Below, piece after piece: positions 52,347 to 60,559 of a stretch of 64,000 nt of DNA. The notes beneath the pieces are model-generated. The model searched no databases and was not told the DNA's origin. It saw only the letters and a program-made list of their open reading frames with translations. The stretch is taken from contig CAVKYI010000002.1 of the NCBI GenBank assembly GCA_963660435.1, forward strand, positions 62,001 through 126,000. Reading direction: 5' to 3'. The DNA comes from Hallerella sp963660435. Lineage in GTDB: Bacteria > Fibrobacterota > Fibrobacteria > Fibrobacterales > Fibrobacteraceae. The translations under genes and the position numbers were made by a program. Each line of letters starts with the position of its first letter. Within the stretch, counting starts at the first letter, position 1.

Positions 52347-52511
52347 ATGAAAAACCGAATTCTGGAATACATCAAGAGCTTTCACTGGAAATTTCTCTTC
52401 CTTCTTGTCGCGTTCTGCATCGCGCTCGCCATCGTGAACAATATCCGGGTCAGCGACGAAAAGTCCGTCGAATGGATTGGCACGCAAGAAGTCCTCGCCA
52501 AACCGGAGTAG
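52347..52511 (+). CDS. Small single-span membrane protein
   Basis: 54 residues: MKNRILEYIKSFHWK, then a membrane helix (FLFLLVAFCIALAIV, about 16-31), then a short polar tail ending LAKPE. It is followed after three bases by the MauE/DoxX gene, so the two are probably made together and may interact. The terminator upstream, the close -10-like element and the tight coupling are the reasons for calling it despite its size. Function unknown. Confidence 0.6.
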   Translation: MKNRILEYIKSFHWKFLFLLVAFCIALAIVNNIRVSDEKSVEWIGTQEVLAKPE

Positions 52512-52514
52512 GTC

Positions 52515-53186
52515 ATGAAAAAGCATATTCTTTCCGCCATTCTTCTTTGCCTTGCGACATTTCTTGTCTCGGTCTGCATCGCCGAAGTTTCCTTTCCGGA
52601 ATCGTTTCTGACCTTTACCGATTCCGAATTTCTCATCGAAAGGTTTCCAAAGATCTGGAAATACAATCTGCATTTCGGAATCGGCGCTCTCCTCGTTGCC
52701 ATTCCGCTCGTCATTTTAGCTTACAGAAAGGACAGGGACTGGACTGTCAAGGGTCTTGAAACGCTTCTTCGCATAGGAATCGGAGCTTTCTTCATCTCGG
52801 CGAGCATTTTCAAGATCCAGGATCCCAAGGGATTCGCCGTCCTGGTCGCCCAATACCAGTTCCTGCCCGATTTCATCAACAACCTTTTCAGCCTGGTCTA
52901 TCCGCAATTCGAATTCTGGTTCGGTCTTGCGTTGATCGTGACGCCTTTCGCAAGAGAGTCCGCGCTTGCCATTTTCTGGATGTTCGTCTCGTTCATCATC
53001 GCTCTGGCCTGGGCTCTCGCTCTCGACCTCGGCATCACGTGCGGATGCTTTGAACTCGAAGGCGCGCAGAGCAAGTCCGAAGCATGGACGGCTCTCGTCC
53101 GCGACCTGATTCTCGTCGGCCCGACATTCTGGCTTACGCTCAGACCGAACCGGAGCCTTGTCGGAATCTGGCGTTCTCAAGATTAA
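52515..53186 (+). CDS. MauE/DoxX-family membrane protein
   Basis: 223 residues with four to five membrane helices. The four-helix DoxX/MauE bundle covers about 80-205: LLRIGIGAFFISASIFKIQDP, QFEFWFGLALIVTPFARES and FIIALAWALALDLGITCGCFE. The Cys-Gly-Cys near the end of the fourth helix suggests a redox function; MauE-type proteins support disulfide formation in partner proteins. The first 75 residues carry two more helices. It is coupled to the small membrane protein before it and convergent with bioD. Confidence 0.78.
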   Translation: MKKHILSAILLCLATFLVSVCIAEVSFPESFLTFTDSEFLIERFPKIWKYNLHFGIGALLVAIPLVILAYRKDRDWTVKGLETLLRIGIGAFFISASIFKIQDPKGFAVLVAQYQFLPDFINNLFSLVYPQFEFWFGLALIVTPFARESALAIFWMFVSFIIALAWALALDLGITCGCFELEGAQSKSEAWTALVRDLILVGPTFWLTLRPNRSLVGIWRSQD

Positions 53187-53190
53187 AAAG

Positions 53191-53880
53191 TTAGAACGGC
53201 GAAACGCCCAAGTTCCTGTCGCCGGTCCTTATCTTCGAAAGGATTTCAAGACCGGTGATTTCTCGCATCATCGAAATATTGTCGTCTTCCATTTCCAGGT
53301 TTCCGCTGTCGCCGTAACGATTCACGAGGATTCCGCGGATTTTCAGGTTCCGCGCTTTCGCATATTCGACGGTCAAGACGCACGCGTTGATGGAACCGAG
53401 CGCCGCCGTGGTGACGATCAGGAGCGGAAGGTCCAGCATTTTCACGATGTCTTCGAGAAAAATCCTTTGACCCGCAAGCGAGCCGTTTTCGTCTGCGTCA
53501 TGGCGAATCGGGCAAACGATTCCCCCGCTGCCTTCGACAAATACGAACGAATGTCGCGCCAAGGCCGCTTCGAAATCTCTTTTCACCTTCGAAAGCTCTA
53601 CCGGATTTCCTTCCTTCCGCGCAGCGAGATGCGGAGAGACCGCTTCCCGATAGACGTAGCTGACGAGTTTCTCCTGGCTTTCCGAAAGCCCCGCGATTCT
53701 TTTCACATAGTCCGCATCGCCGGCAACCCAGGTTCCATCCCGAAATTCCGCTCCGCTGAGAGCCGCCTTGTAATAGCCGGCATCAATCCCGGAATCTCTC
53801 CACGCCTTGACAAGAAGTCCCGTCACAAAGGTTTTTCCGACATCTGTGCCGGTAGCCGTCACAAAATAACCGTGATTCAT
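53191..53880 (-). CDS. bioD: Dethiobiotin synthetase
   Basis: 229 residues. BioD carboxylates 7,8-diaminopelargonate and closes the ureido ring of dethiobiotin. The P-loop is GYFVTATGTDVGKTFV, and later VFVEGSGGI and ILVNRYGDSGNLE match the family. I start at ATG 53880 for the normal family N-terminus; an ATG 13 codons earlier overlaps the bioA stop. It ends the operon amidotransferase-bioA-bioD. bioB and bioF are not in the window. Confidence 0.93.
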   Translation of the reverse strand: MNHGYFVTATGTDVGKTFVTGLLVKAWRDSGIDAGYYKAALSGAEFRDGTWVAGDADYVKRIAGLSESQEKLVSYVYREAVSPHLAARKEGNPVELSKVKRDFEAALARHSFVFVEGSGGIVCPIRHDADENGSLAGQRIFLEDIVKMLDLPLLIVTTAALGSINACVLTVEYAKARNLKIRGILVNRYGDSGNLEMEDDNISMMREITGLEILSKIRTGDRNLGVSPF

Positions 53881-53902
53881 CCTTGCCTGTCCCGTTTTCA
53901 GT

Positions 53903-55213
53903 TTATTCGTGAAATTCATCTTCGCCCGCTACGAGAGTCGCAGGTTCGCATTCCCCGATCAGGCGTATCGCTTCGCAAATTCGGTCGAGTTCCGCATTCG
54001 TCGTGATAAACGGCGGCATTGTATAGACATAGTTGCAAAACGGTCTGAGCCAGACGCCCGTTTCCCGAATGACGCGGAGAATGTCTTCCGCGGAAGGTTT
54101 CGCCTTGAGTTCGAGGACGCCGATGGCACCGAGAACGCGGACATCCGCCGCATTTTCCAGGTCCTTCAGCGGCAAGAGATTTTCCTTGAGCCTTTTTTCG
54201 ATGCGAGCGACCTCCGACAGATAGTCTCTCGATTCAAAGAGAGAAAGCGACGCGATTCCCGCGGCGCAGGCAAGCGGATTTGCCATGTAAGTCGGACCGT
54301 GCATAAACGCGGAGATCCTGCTGTTCGTAATCGCATCCGCTACATGCTCGGACGCCACGCAAGCGGCCATCGTAATGCATCCGCCGGTAAGCGCCTTTCC
54401 GACGCACAGAATGTCCGGCAAGATTCCGGCATGTTCCATCGCAAAGCGCGGCCCTGTACGGTAAAACCCCGAAGCGATTTCATCGAGAATCAGGATAATC
54501 CCCTTTTCGTCGCAAAGCTTCCGCAAGCGTTTCAGATAGTTCGGATGGTATAGCCACATGCCGTTTCCGCCCTGGAATACCGGTTCGCAGATAACCGCCG
54601 CTATCTCCCTTTCGTGTTCGGAGACGACCTTTTCCATCGACGCGAAGTCGGCATCGTCCCATGCGCCGTCCGCGCGAGAATTTGGACGCTCGGCAAAATA
54701 ATGCCTTGGCATGATCCCGCGAAAGAGAACATGCATTCCGTCGGGATCGCTCAGCGCCATCGCCCCGGCCGTGTCACCGTGATAACCGCCCTTGAGAGCG
54801 ACCAGCTTGGAACGTTCCGCATGGCCTTGCGCGTATTGGTATTGCACAGCCATCTTCGCCGCGCATTCCACGGCGATGGATCCCGAATCCGCAAAGAATA
54901 TCCTGTCTAGACCCTTCGGCAAGAACCCTACGAGCCTTTGCCCGAGTTCGATCGCGGGCTCGTGCGTAAAGCCGCCGAACATCACGTGACACATCTTTTC
55001 GCTCTGGCGCCGTATCGCTTCGACGATTTCGGGCGCATTGTGACCGTGCGCGACACACCACCAGCTAGAAACGGCATCGATGAGTTCCAGCCCTTCGGCG
55101 GTCCGTATCCGCGTTCCTTTCGCCGAAGTCGCGAGGAAACGCGCCGGCATGTTCTTGAGAGAAGCGTAGGGATGCCACAAATGTTCCGCGTCAAAAGAGA
55201 GAAGCCTATCCAT
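53903..55213 (-). CDS. bioA: Adenosylmethionine--8-amino-7-oxononanoate aminotransferase
   Basis: 436 residues, class III PLP aminotransferase that makes 7,8-diaminopelargonate in biotin synthesis. BioA-specific stretches are visible: LWHPYASLKNMP at the start, AVSSWWCVAHGHNAP, VALKGGYHGDTAGAM and ILILDEIASGFYRTGPRF, with the PLP lysine in CVGKALTGG. GGGAGG lies five bases before ATG 55213, which favours it over the ATG immediately upstream. The start overlaps the stop of the amidotransferase gene. Confidence 0.95.
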   Translation of the reverse strand: MDRLLSFDAEHLWHPYASLKNMPARFLATSAKGTRIRTAEGLELIDAVSSWWCVAHGHNAPEIVEAIRRQSEKMCHVMFGGFTHEPAIELGQRLVGFLPKGLDRIFFADSGSIAVECAAKMAVQYQYAQGHAERSKLVALKGGYHGDTAGAMALSDPDGMHVLFRGIMPRHYFAERPNSRADGAWDDADFASMEKVVSEHEREIAAVICEPVFQGGNGMWLYHPNYLKRLRKLCDEKGIILILDEIASGFYRTGPRFAMEHAGILPDILCVGKALTGGCITMAACVASEHVADAITNSRISAFMHGPTYMANPLACAAGIASLSLFESRDYLSEVARIEKRLKENLLPLKDLENAADVRVLGAIGVLELKAKPSAEDILRVIRETGVWLRPFCNYVYTMPPFITTNAELDRICEAIRLIGECEPATLVAGEDEFHE

Positions 55214-55890
55214 CATAACCTCCCAAGGATTGCGTCTAGAAATTCTTCGAGAAGCGCGTTTGCACGAGGAATCGAAACTTTTCCATGTTCGCGAATCTGA
55301 CGTTCCGTCTGTACAAACGCGCCGTGAAGCGACAAGGCGGAATCCAGTTCCTCCGAACAGTTGGCGAGAATTTCGGACATGGTTTCTTCCGTCGTTTCCA
55401 GGTGAAACTGGACTCCGACTGTTTTCCCAAGCCGAAAGCCCTGGTTCTTGCAAGCCGCGCTATAGGCGAAAGGAGACGCCAACTCGGGGATGTCGAAAGT
55501 TTCCCCGTGCCAGTGAAACGCTTCTATCGAAAGGCCATTCTCGAAGGTGACCGGAAACCAGCCGATTTCCTTTTCCGGATTTTTCCGAATTCCCGCGCCA
55601 AAGGCGTTCGCAATCAGTTGCGCCCCGAGACAAATTCCGAAGAGAGGCTTTTCCAAGGCGAACATTTCACGACAGAAGCGCTTTTCCAAGGCGAGATAGG
55701 GATATTCCTTCTCGTCCAAGGCGCTCATCGGGCCGCCCATCAGAACGGCGAAATCGACGCATTCCGGAGAAGGCAAAGGATCGCCCGCATAGAGCTTTAC
55801 GAAATGTACCCGAAAACTTCTGGATTCCAGATAGGGAAGTATCGCTCCGGGACCTTCAAATTCCACGTGCTGAAAAACATAGGCGTCCAT
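55213..55890 (-). CDS. Class I glutamine amidotransferase
   Basis: 225 residues. The triad is present: Cys87 in GICLGAQ, His163 and Glu165 in VQFHLET. The N-terminus DAYVFQHVEFEGPG is that of stand-alone GMP-synthase-like amidotransferases whose partner is unknown. ATG 55890 is preceded by TATATT at six bases, with no Shine-Dalgarno; two upstream ATGs are therefore less likely. It heads the transcript with bioA and bioD, and a link to biotin synthesis cannot be excluded, but the family does not suggest one. Confidence 0.88.
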   Translation of the reverse strand: MDAYVFQHVEFEGPGAILPYLESRSFRVHFVKLYAGDPLPSPECVDFAVLMGGPMSALDEKEYPYLALEKRFCREMFALEKPLFGICLGAQLIANAFGAGIRKNPEKEIGWFPVTFENGLSIEAFHWHGETFDIPELASPFAYSAACKNQGFRLGKTVGVQFHLETTEETMSEILANCSEELDSALSLHGAFVQTERQIREHGKVSIPRANALLEEFLDAILGRL

Positions 55891-55894
55891 GCCG

Positions 55895-55902
55895 TCAATA
55901 TA
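55895..55902 (-). promoter_or_regulatory. Candidate leaderless -10 element of the amidotransferase-bioA-bioD operon
   Basis: Minus strand: TATATT, then GACGGC, then ATG 55890. Spacing six bases. Confidence 0.45.
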
Positions 55903-55939
55903 GCAATCGAACATTTTCCCCGGTTCGTTCGAAAGCGAC

Positions 55940-55971
55940 AAAAAAAATCCCCGAGCGCAAAGCCCGGAGAT
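55940..55971 (-). terminator. Rho-independent terminator after the OmpA/TSP3 gene
   Basis: Read on minus, ATCTCCGGGC, loop TTTGC, GCTCGGGGAT, followed by eight T. Two pairs in the stem are imperfect. It lies about 25 bases after the OmpA stop and upstream of the amidotransferase promoter. Confidence 0.8.
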
Positions 55972-55996
55972 TTTCGTTCAATTTTGTAAGACTTGC

Positions 55997-58753
55997 CTAC
56001 TGGATGCGCTTCATCATGATGCGACGGTTCATTTCGCGGCCTTCCGCCGTGCTGTTGTCCGCAATCGGATCGGCTTCACCCTTGCCGATAGCTTCGAGAC
56101 GGCTCGAATCCACGCCGTTCTTCACCAGTTCGGTGCGAACCGCTTCGGCACGCTTCTGGGAAAGCTTCAGGTTTGCGCTTTCCTTGCCGCGGTCATCGGT
56201 GTAGCCTAGAATCTGGTAGCGCTCGTTCTTGCGTTCCTTCTTGTTCAGATCCTTCGCCAGTTCGCGGAGCGATCTCTTCGAGTTCGCGGTGAGCTTGGCC
56301 TTTCCGCTGGCAAAGAAGACTTCGAGCTTGATTTCCTCGACCGGGCAACCGTCGGCAGCGATGTCTCCCGCTTCATACGGGCACTTGTCGAGGCCTGTGC
56401 ACTTGTCCTTGAATATGTCGAGCATTCCCTTCTGGGTCACCCAAGGATCGCAGACGCCGTCACCGTCAGAGTCCGGATTGTCGAGCGGGCAGCCGTTGTT
56501 TTCCACGGATCCGGAATCCAGCGGGCACTTGTCGAGACCCGTGCACTGGTCCTTGAACACGTCGAGCATTCCCTTCTGGGTCACCCAAGGATCGCAGACA
56601 CCGTCATTGTCGGAGTCCGGATTGTCGAGCGGGCAACCGTTGTTCTTCACGGAGCCGGAATCATACGGGCACTTGTCGAGACCCGTGCAGACATCCTTGA
56701 ACACGTCGAGCATTCCCTTCTGGGTCACCCAAGGATCGCAGACACCGTCATTGTCGGAGTCCGGATTGTCGAGCGGGCAACCGTTGTTCTTCACGGAGCC
56801 GGAATCATACGGGCACTTGTCGAGACCCGTGCAGACATCCTTGAACACGTCGAGCATTCCCTTCTGGGTCACCCAAGGATCGCAGACACCGTCATGATCG
56901 ACGTCCGGATCTTCCGTCGGGCAACCGTTCGTCGCAAGCGGACCGGGTTCGTTCGGGCACTTATCGACGCCCGTGCAAACGCTCTTGTAATCGTCGAGCA
57001 TTCCCTTTTCGGAAACCCAAGGATCGCAAACGCTGTCGCCATCGACGTCCGGATTTCCAAGCGGGCAGCCGTCATTCTCGATCGGGCCATATTCCGCCGG
57101 GCACTTATCGACGCCCTTGCACTGCTTCACGTTCGGGTCTGTCGGATTTTCGAAGAAGTAGCCGAGACCCTTTTCCGTCACCCACGCATCGCAGAGACCG
57201 TCACCATCGACGTCCGGATCGGGCCACGGACAGCCCTTGTTCGCCACGGGACCCGCTTCGCCCGGGCACATGTCGTAGCCCTTGCAGACATTCGCAAAGT
57301 CGGCCAGGCGGCCTTCATCCGTCACCCACGGAGAGCAGATCGAGTCGCCATCCGGATCCGGGTCCTTGCTCGGGCAGCCGTTAAACGCCGGGAGACCGGC
57401 CTGATTCGGGCATTCGTCAACACCGGAACAGACTCCGGCAAACTTGTCGAGCATGTTCTTCTGGGCAACCCACGGGTCGCAGACACCGTCGCCATCGACG
57501 TCCGGATTGTCAAGCGGACAGCCATCCGCACCGGCACCCTGTTCGTTCGGGCACTGGTCGATGCCTTCGCAAATTTCGGCGAACTCGGCGCTCAGGCCTT
57601 TTTCGGCAACCCACGGATCGCAAACGCCATCTTCGTCAAGGTCGGGATTCGGCCAGGGGCAACCGTCATTGCGCTTGTCACCCGGTTCGTCCGGGCACTT
57701 GTCCTGGTCATCGGGAACGCCGTCACCGTCTCTATCCGGATCGATGAGGAATCCGGACCAGGTGATGCCGCCAAAGCCGTAAGCGGAAGGAGTCGTGCGA
57801 ACCTTGGATGCCCAGACATCGTTTCCGTTGCCGCCATCGTTTGCGTTTCCGCCACGAACAGGAAGAGAGTAATCCTTCGAAATCGCAAAATGACCGCCGA
57901 CCTGGAGGTCCAGATGGTTCCCGATGTGGAACACCAGACCGACCGAAGCCTCGTTCATCGAAAGATCCTTGATCGCTTCGTAATCGCCGTCGGCAATGTC
58001 CATATAGTATTCGCCGAAGATCGATACGACCGAAAGCGGGTAGAGTTCCATGCCGAACGCAACGGAATAGAAGCCGGGATAGTTGTCGTTTCCGACCGTG
58101 AAGCGGTAGCCGCCGTTCACGTGGAAGAGGAGCGGAGCCGCATCGACCTTGCGGAGGTCCATCGTCGCCGCGGCGGCAACGCGGAAGATCGAATTGTTCG
58201 AACCATAGGCGTAGCTGTTCAGCTGCTCAAGGTTGATATAGTCCGGTTCGCGGACCCAGGAACCGCGCTTCGAAGCGTCCGTCGTCGGGAAGTCCGCTCC
58301 GAGGATAAGCGCGATGTCAAAGAGCTGATCCTCGGGAAGCGGTGCGCGGAATTTTAGCGTCGCGCGGAGATTTCCCAGATAGCCCTGCTTTGCCGCATCC
58401 GTATTCTTGAATTCCAGCTGGTCGTAATAGACCGGGAGCATGATAGCGACGTCCATGATTTCGAACATGCCGAACGACATGCCGAAATAGCCGCTGAGTC
58501 CCACGAACTGGTCCAATTCATCATACTGAGACTGGCCGTTGTTCATGTATCTGTTGAACATGTAATTTTCGAAAACACCGCCATCGTTCGATACATCTCC
58601 CAAGAGGGTGATGCCCAGCTGACCGTGCTTCATCGACTTCGCCGAGTAGGTTTTGTCGAAACCGAGCTGCCCGTTCTTGTTAAAGGTCTCGTGCGCAAAG
58701 GCGAGCGAAACCGATAAGCCGAGAAGGGTCAGGCATTTGACGCATTTATTCAT
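55997..58753 (-). CDS. Major outer-membrane OmpA-family protein with thrombospondin type-3 repeats
   Basis: 918 residues. Signal peptide (MNKCVKCLTLLGLSVSLAFA), a beta-barrel of about 310 residues, then roughly ten calcium-binding TSP type-3 repeats (about 340-800) of the kind DSDNDGVCDPWV with paired cysteines, then an OmpA-like domain (about 805-918) ending NSTAEGREMNRRIMMKRIQ, with GYTDDRGKESANLKLSQKRA for peptidoglycan binding. It should tether the outer membrane to the cell wall on a long stiff calcium-loaded stalk. AAGGAG lies five bases before ATG 58753 and lysine is nearly always AAG, both pointing to abundant expression. Confidence 0.93.
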   Translation of the reverse strand: MNKCVKCLTLLGLSVSLAFAHETFNKNGQLGFDKTYSAKSMKHGQLGITLLGDVSNDGGVFENYMFNRYMNNGQSQYDELDQFVGLSGYFGMSFGMFEIMDVAIMLPVYYDQLEFKNTDAAKQGYLGNLRATLKFRAPLPEDQLFDIALILGADFPTTDASKRGSWVREPDYINLEQLNSYAYGSNNSIFRVAAAATMDLRKVDAAPLLFHVNGGYRFTVGNDNYPGFYSVAFGMELYPLSVVSIFGEYYMDIADGDYEAIKDLSMNEASVGLVFHIGNHLDLQVGGHFAISKDYSLPVRGGNANDGGNGNDVWASKVRTTPSAYGFGGITWSGFLIDPDRDGDGVPDDQDKCPDEPGDKRNDGCPWPNPDLDEDGVCDPWVAEKGLSAEFAEICEGIDQCPNEQGAGADGCPLDNPDVDGDGVCDPWVAQKNMLDKFAGVCSGVDECPNQAGLPAFNGCPSKDPDPDGDSICSPWVTDEGRLADFANVCKGYDMCPGEAGPVANKGCPWPDPDVDGDGLCDAWVTEKGLGYFFENPTDPNVKQCKGVDKCPAEYGPIENDGCPLGNPDVDGDSVCDPWVSEKGMLDDYKSVCTGVDKCPNEPGPLATNGCPTEDPDVDHDGVCDPWVTQKGMLDVFKDVCTGLDKCPYDSGSVKNNGCPLDNPDSDNDGVCDPWVTQKGMLDVFKDVCTGLDKCPYDSGSVKNNGCPLDNPDSDNDGVCDPWVTQKGMLDVFKDQCTGLDKCPLDSGSVENNGCPLDNPDSDGDGVCDPWVTQKGMLDIFKDKCTGLDKCPYEAGDIAADGCPVEEIKLEVFFASGKAKLTANSKRSLRELAKDLNKKERKNERYQILGYTDDRGKESANLKLSQKRAEAVRTELVKNGVDSSRLEAIGKGEADPIADNSTAEGREMNRRIMMKRIQ
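56550..56895. repeat. Identical 144-base tandem repeats inside the OmpA/TSP3 gene
   Basis: Bases 56550-56751 read the same as 56694-56895 at an offset of 144 bases, i.e. 48 codons, as far as I can compare by eye. The period encodes one full TSP3 pair (CTGLDKCPYDSGSVKNNGCP and onward). Other copies in the gene are diverged. Identity at the DNA level suggests recent duplication or gene conversion and would permit length change in frame. Confidence 0.85.
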
Positions 58754-58945
58754 TGGTTCTCCTTCTTTAAAACCAATCCTCTTTAGCCCGAAAAGACGAG
58801 CCTAATCCAAAGGAAAGATAGTTAGAAAAAACTTTTTTGTCTTTAGCGATATGTCTCAAAGCAACTTCGTTTCCGCATTTTTACATAGCAGGCGGATAAA
58901 AGGGGGAATTCGGCGGTTGGACGAGAGCCTTGTCGAGAGCGAAGT

Positions 58946-58994
58946 GTAGAGAGTGAAGAGTGAAGAGTGGAGAGTAGGTAGTAAATAGTTGATA
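58946..58994. repeat. Degenerate heptamer tandem repeat
   Basis: Seven units of seven bases: GTAGAGA, GTGAAGA, GTGAAGA, GTGGAGA, GTAGGTA, GTAAATA, GTTGATA. The left units are purine-rich and the right ones drift. It resembles short tandem repeats of other bacteria and is of unknown use. Confidence 0.75.
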
Positions 58995-59032
58995 GTTCGT
59001 TAAACGACCGGTAAAGGTTTATGCGATAAACG

Positions 59033-59147
59033 GTCATTCTGGAGGGAGCACAGCGACCGACCTGTCTGCCGACAGGCAGGTAGGATCCATTTCAAAAGAA
59101 ACGCTCGGAATGGATTCTATCACTCCCTTCGGTCGTTCCAGAATGAC
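59033..59147. repeat. Palindromic repeat element, copy A (with 20-base insertion)
   Basis: Ends are the perfect inverted repeat GTCATTCTGG / CCAGAATGAC. Inside are GAGGGAGCACAGCGACC and TAGGATCCA...TGGATTCTA. Copy B at 59195-59280 shares this plan, but copy A has 20 extra bases at 59061-59080. Confidence 0.82.
59061..59080. repeat. 20-base palindrome nested in copy A
   Basis: CCTGTCTGCCGACAGGCAGG sits between GACCGA and TAGGATCC, which are joined directly in copy B. A near copy in the opposite sense is at 59354-59373 (19 of 20 bases). It behaves like an independent short palindromic repeat. Confidence 0.75.
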
Positions 59148-59194
59148 GGCAGACGGTAAAGGTTCGTTATGTTGAACGGAAGTCTCGTTACGCC

Positions 59195-59280
59195 GTCATC
59201 CTGGAGGGAGCACAGCGACCGATAGGATCCATAAGGCTCGGGCTGGATTCTATCGGCTCTTTCAGAGCCTCCAGAATGAC
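59195..59280. repeat. Palindromic repeat element, copy B
   Basis: GTCATCCTGG ... CCAGAATGAC, with the same internal GAGGGAGCACAGCGACCGA and TAGGATCCA as copy A but no insertion. The transcript would fold into one long hairpin. Confidence 0.8.
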
Positions 59281-59353
59281 AGGGAATAGAAGAGTACCGC
59301 TTTTCAACTCCAATCTCCAAGATCTCCTAACTAAGCTCTGAACATCGGGAAGG

Positions 59354-59373
59354 CCTGCCTGTCGGCAGACTGG
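59354..59373. repeat. Second copy of the 20-base palindrome
   Basis: CCTGCCTGTCGGCAGACTGG, the reverse complement of the element at 59061-59080 except for one base. A weaker relative with CCTGC/GCAGG arms lies at 59397-59411. Confidence 0.65.
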
Positions 59374-59533
59374 CGATCCATTCGCCGAGAGGCCCACCTG
59401 CTGCGGGCAGGCGAAAAACGTTCGCTTGGCGACAAAAAGCCTAGACGTGCAACTTCAAGCCTTTCGGCTGAAAGTAAAAAGATCGCTCTGCGACTCTAGG
59501 CTCCAAATTCTCTCGACTAGGCTCTGGCTACCG

Positions 59534-60199
59534 CTAAGCGAAAAACAGCTCGGGAAATTCCTTTTTCAGGCTCGCATAGCCTCGAAAAGACACGATCAGG
59601 TGATCGAGAACGGGAATTTCGAGAATCCTGCCGGCATCGCAAAGCGAACGCGTCACCATCTTGTCTTCCTCGCTCGCCACCAGGGATCCCGAAGGATGAT
59701 TGTGCGCAACGATAACGCAACAGGCCCTGTCCCGAATCGCTTCGGAAAAGACTTCTCGCGCATGGACTTGCGTACGATCGGCAAGCCCCGAAGTCACCAG
59801 ATGGACGCCTAGAATTCCGTTGCCGCTGCTGAGCGAGACCGACACAAAGCATTCCTGGCTGCGAAACTTGAGAAACGCGAGGTGCGGCAGGAGCACTCCC
59901 GGAGATGTCACGCTTGTCATCTGCGAACCTAGAAAGAACCGGCTCGAAAGTTCCAGGCATGCCAAGACCTGCGAAGCCTTGGCACGACCCAGGCCTCCGA
60001 TTTGGCAAAGCTCCTCCAATGTAGGACGACGGGCCGCTTTCGAAAGAAATTCGGCGAGTTCCTCCGAAAGGGCGAAAACGTTTTTTTCCGCAGTTCCCCG
60101 CCCGAGAATCAAGGCGAGCAGGTCCGATGTCGAAAGGGACTCCGGACCGTTTTCCTCCAGACGTTCGCGCGGAAGGGATTTTTTATCATGGACCAGCAT
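59534..60199 (-). CDS. radC: RadC-family JAB-domain protein
   Basis: 221 residues. An N-terminal helix-hairpin-helix region (LSTSDLLALILGRGTAEKN, LCQIGGLGRAKASQVLA) precedes the JAB/MPN domain with the zinc motif VIVAHNHPSGSLVASEEDKM. Despite its name RadC is not required for DNA repair where tested and its function is unclear; it may be a metalloprotease or nuclease. AGGAG lies six bases before ATG 60199. It stands alone between the repeat region and the AT-rich ilvB upstream region. Confidence 0.92.
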   Translation of the reverse strand: MLVHDKKSLPRERLEENGPESLSTSDLLALILGRGTAEKNVFALSEELAEFLSKAARRPTLEELCQIGGLGRAKASQVLACLELSSRFFLGSQMTSVTSPGVLLPHLAFLKFRSQECFVSVSLSSGNGILGVHLVTSGLADRTQVHAREVFSEAIRDRACCVIVAHNHPSGSLVASEEDKMVTRSLCDAGRILEIPVLDHLIVSFRGYASLKKEFPELFFA

Positions 60200-60465
60200 T
60201 CGTTTCTCCTAAAAAGCATTCCCCTTCCATAACGCTCCAGACTCCCATTCGTTTCCTTTTTGTTCAAAAATCGACAAAAGCCTGATTCACGATTCAAAGC
60301 ACTCGATTTCAAGGCTCATTTCGGCAAAAATTTTCAAATTCAAAACAAAAATTGCGATTTTTCAATTTCAAGAGTTTCAGTTTTTTAACTTTTCACTTTA
60401 AAAGTTCACATTTTACATCGCAAAAATCAAGAAAACCTTTTTTTTTGCCACCAAACAGAAGATTT

Positions 60466-60519
60466 TTCAAGAAAATCGTTTTCAAAAATTCAAGAAATTC
60501 AAGAAAATCAATCGTTTTC
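60466..60519. repeat. Two related motifs upstream of the ilvB promoter
   Basis: TTCAAGAAAATCGTTTTC (60466-60483) and TTCAAGAAAATCAATCGTTTTC (60498-60519). The second ends 11 bases before the -35 box, so a regulator bound there could contact RNA polymerase. Confidence 0.5.
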
Positions 60520-60530
60520 GTCAAAATAGA

Positions 60531-60559
60531 TTGACAAGAAAGTTCTACCTAACTATATT
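60531..60559 (+). promoter_or_regulatory. Consensus sigma-70-type promoter of ilvB
   Basis: TTGACA (60531-60536), 17-base spacer, TATATT (60554-60559). Transcription should begin near 60566, giving a leader of about 32 bases. Confidence 0.82.

Larger units (their letters stand above)
58754..59533. other. 780-base intergenic region made of repeats
   Basis: No credible gene lies here. From the OmpA side it holds the OmpA leader, then a heptamer tract (58946-58994), two related palindromic elements (59033-59147 and 59195-59280), and further GC-rich palindromes at 59354-59373 and about 59397-59411. The last 120 bases, before the radC stop, are unremarkable and I see no terminator in them. Confidence 0.8.

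Noticed and set aside
56393..57500. CRISPR-like regularly spaced repeats
   Set aside because: The repetition is the in-frame TSP type-3 repeat of a protein-coding gene, with no unique spacers of constant length.
58946..59373. CRISPR array or integron attachment sites in the repeat region
   Set aside because: Repeats are palindromic, unequal in length and irregularly spaced; no cas or integrase gene is adjacent.
59120..59397. Small minus-strand frames across the palindromic repeats
   Set aside because: They consist of translated repeat DNA and have no ribosome-binding site or domain.
60352..60534. 60-codon open frame rich in Phe and Lys
   Set aside because: It is an effect of the AT-rich tracts, has no Shine-Dalgarno and overlaps the ilvB promoter.
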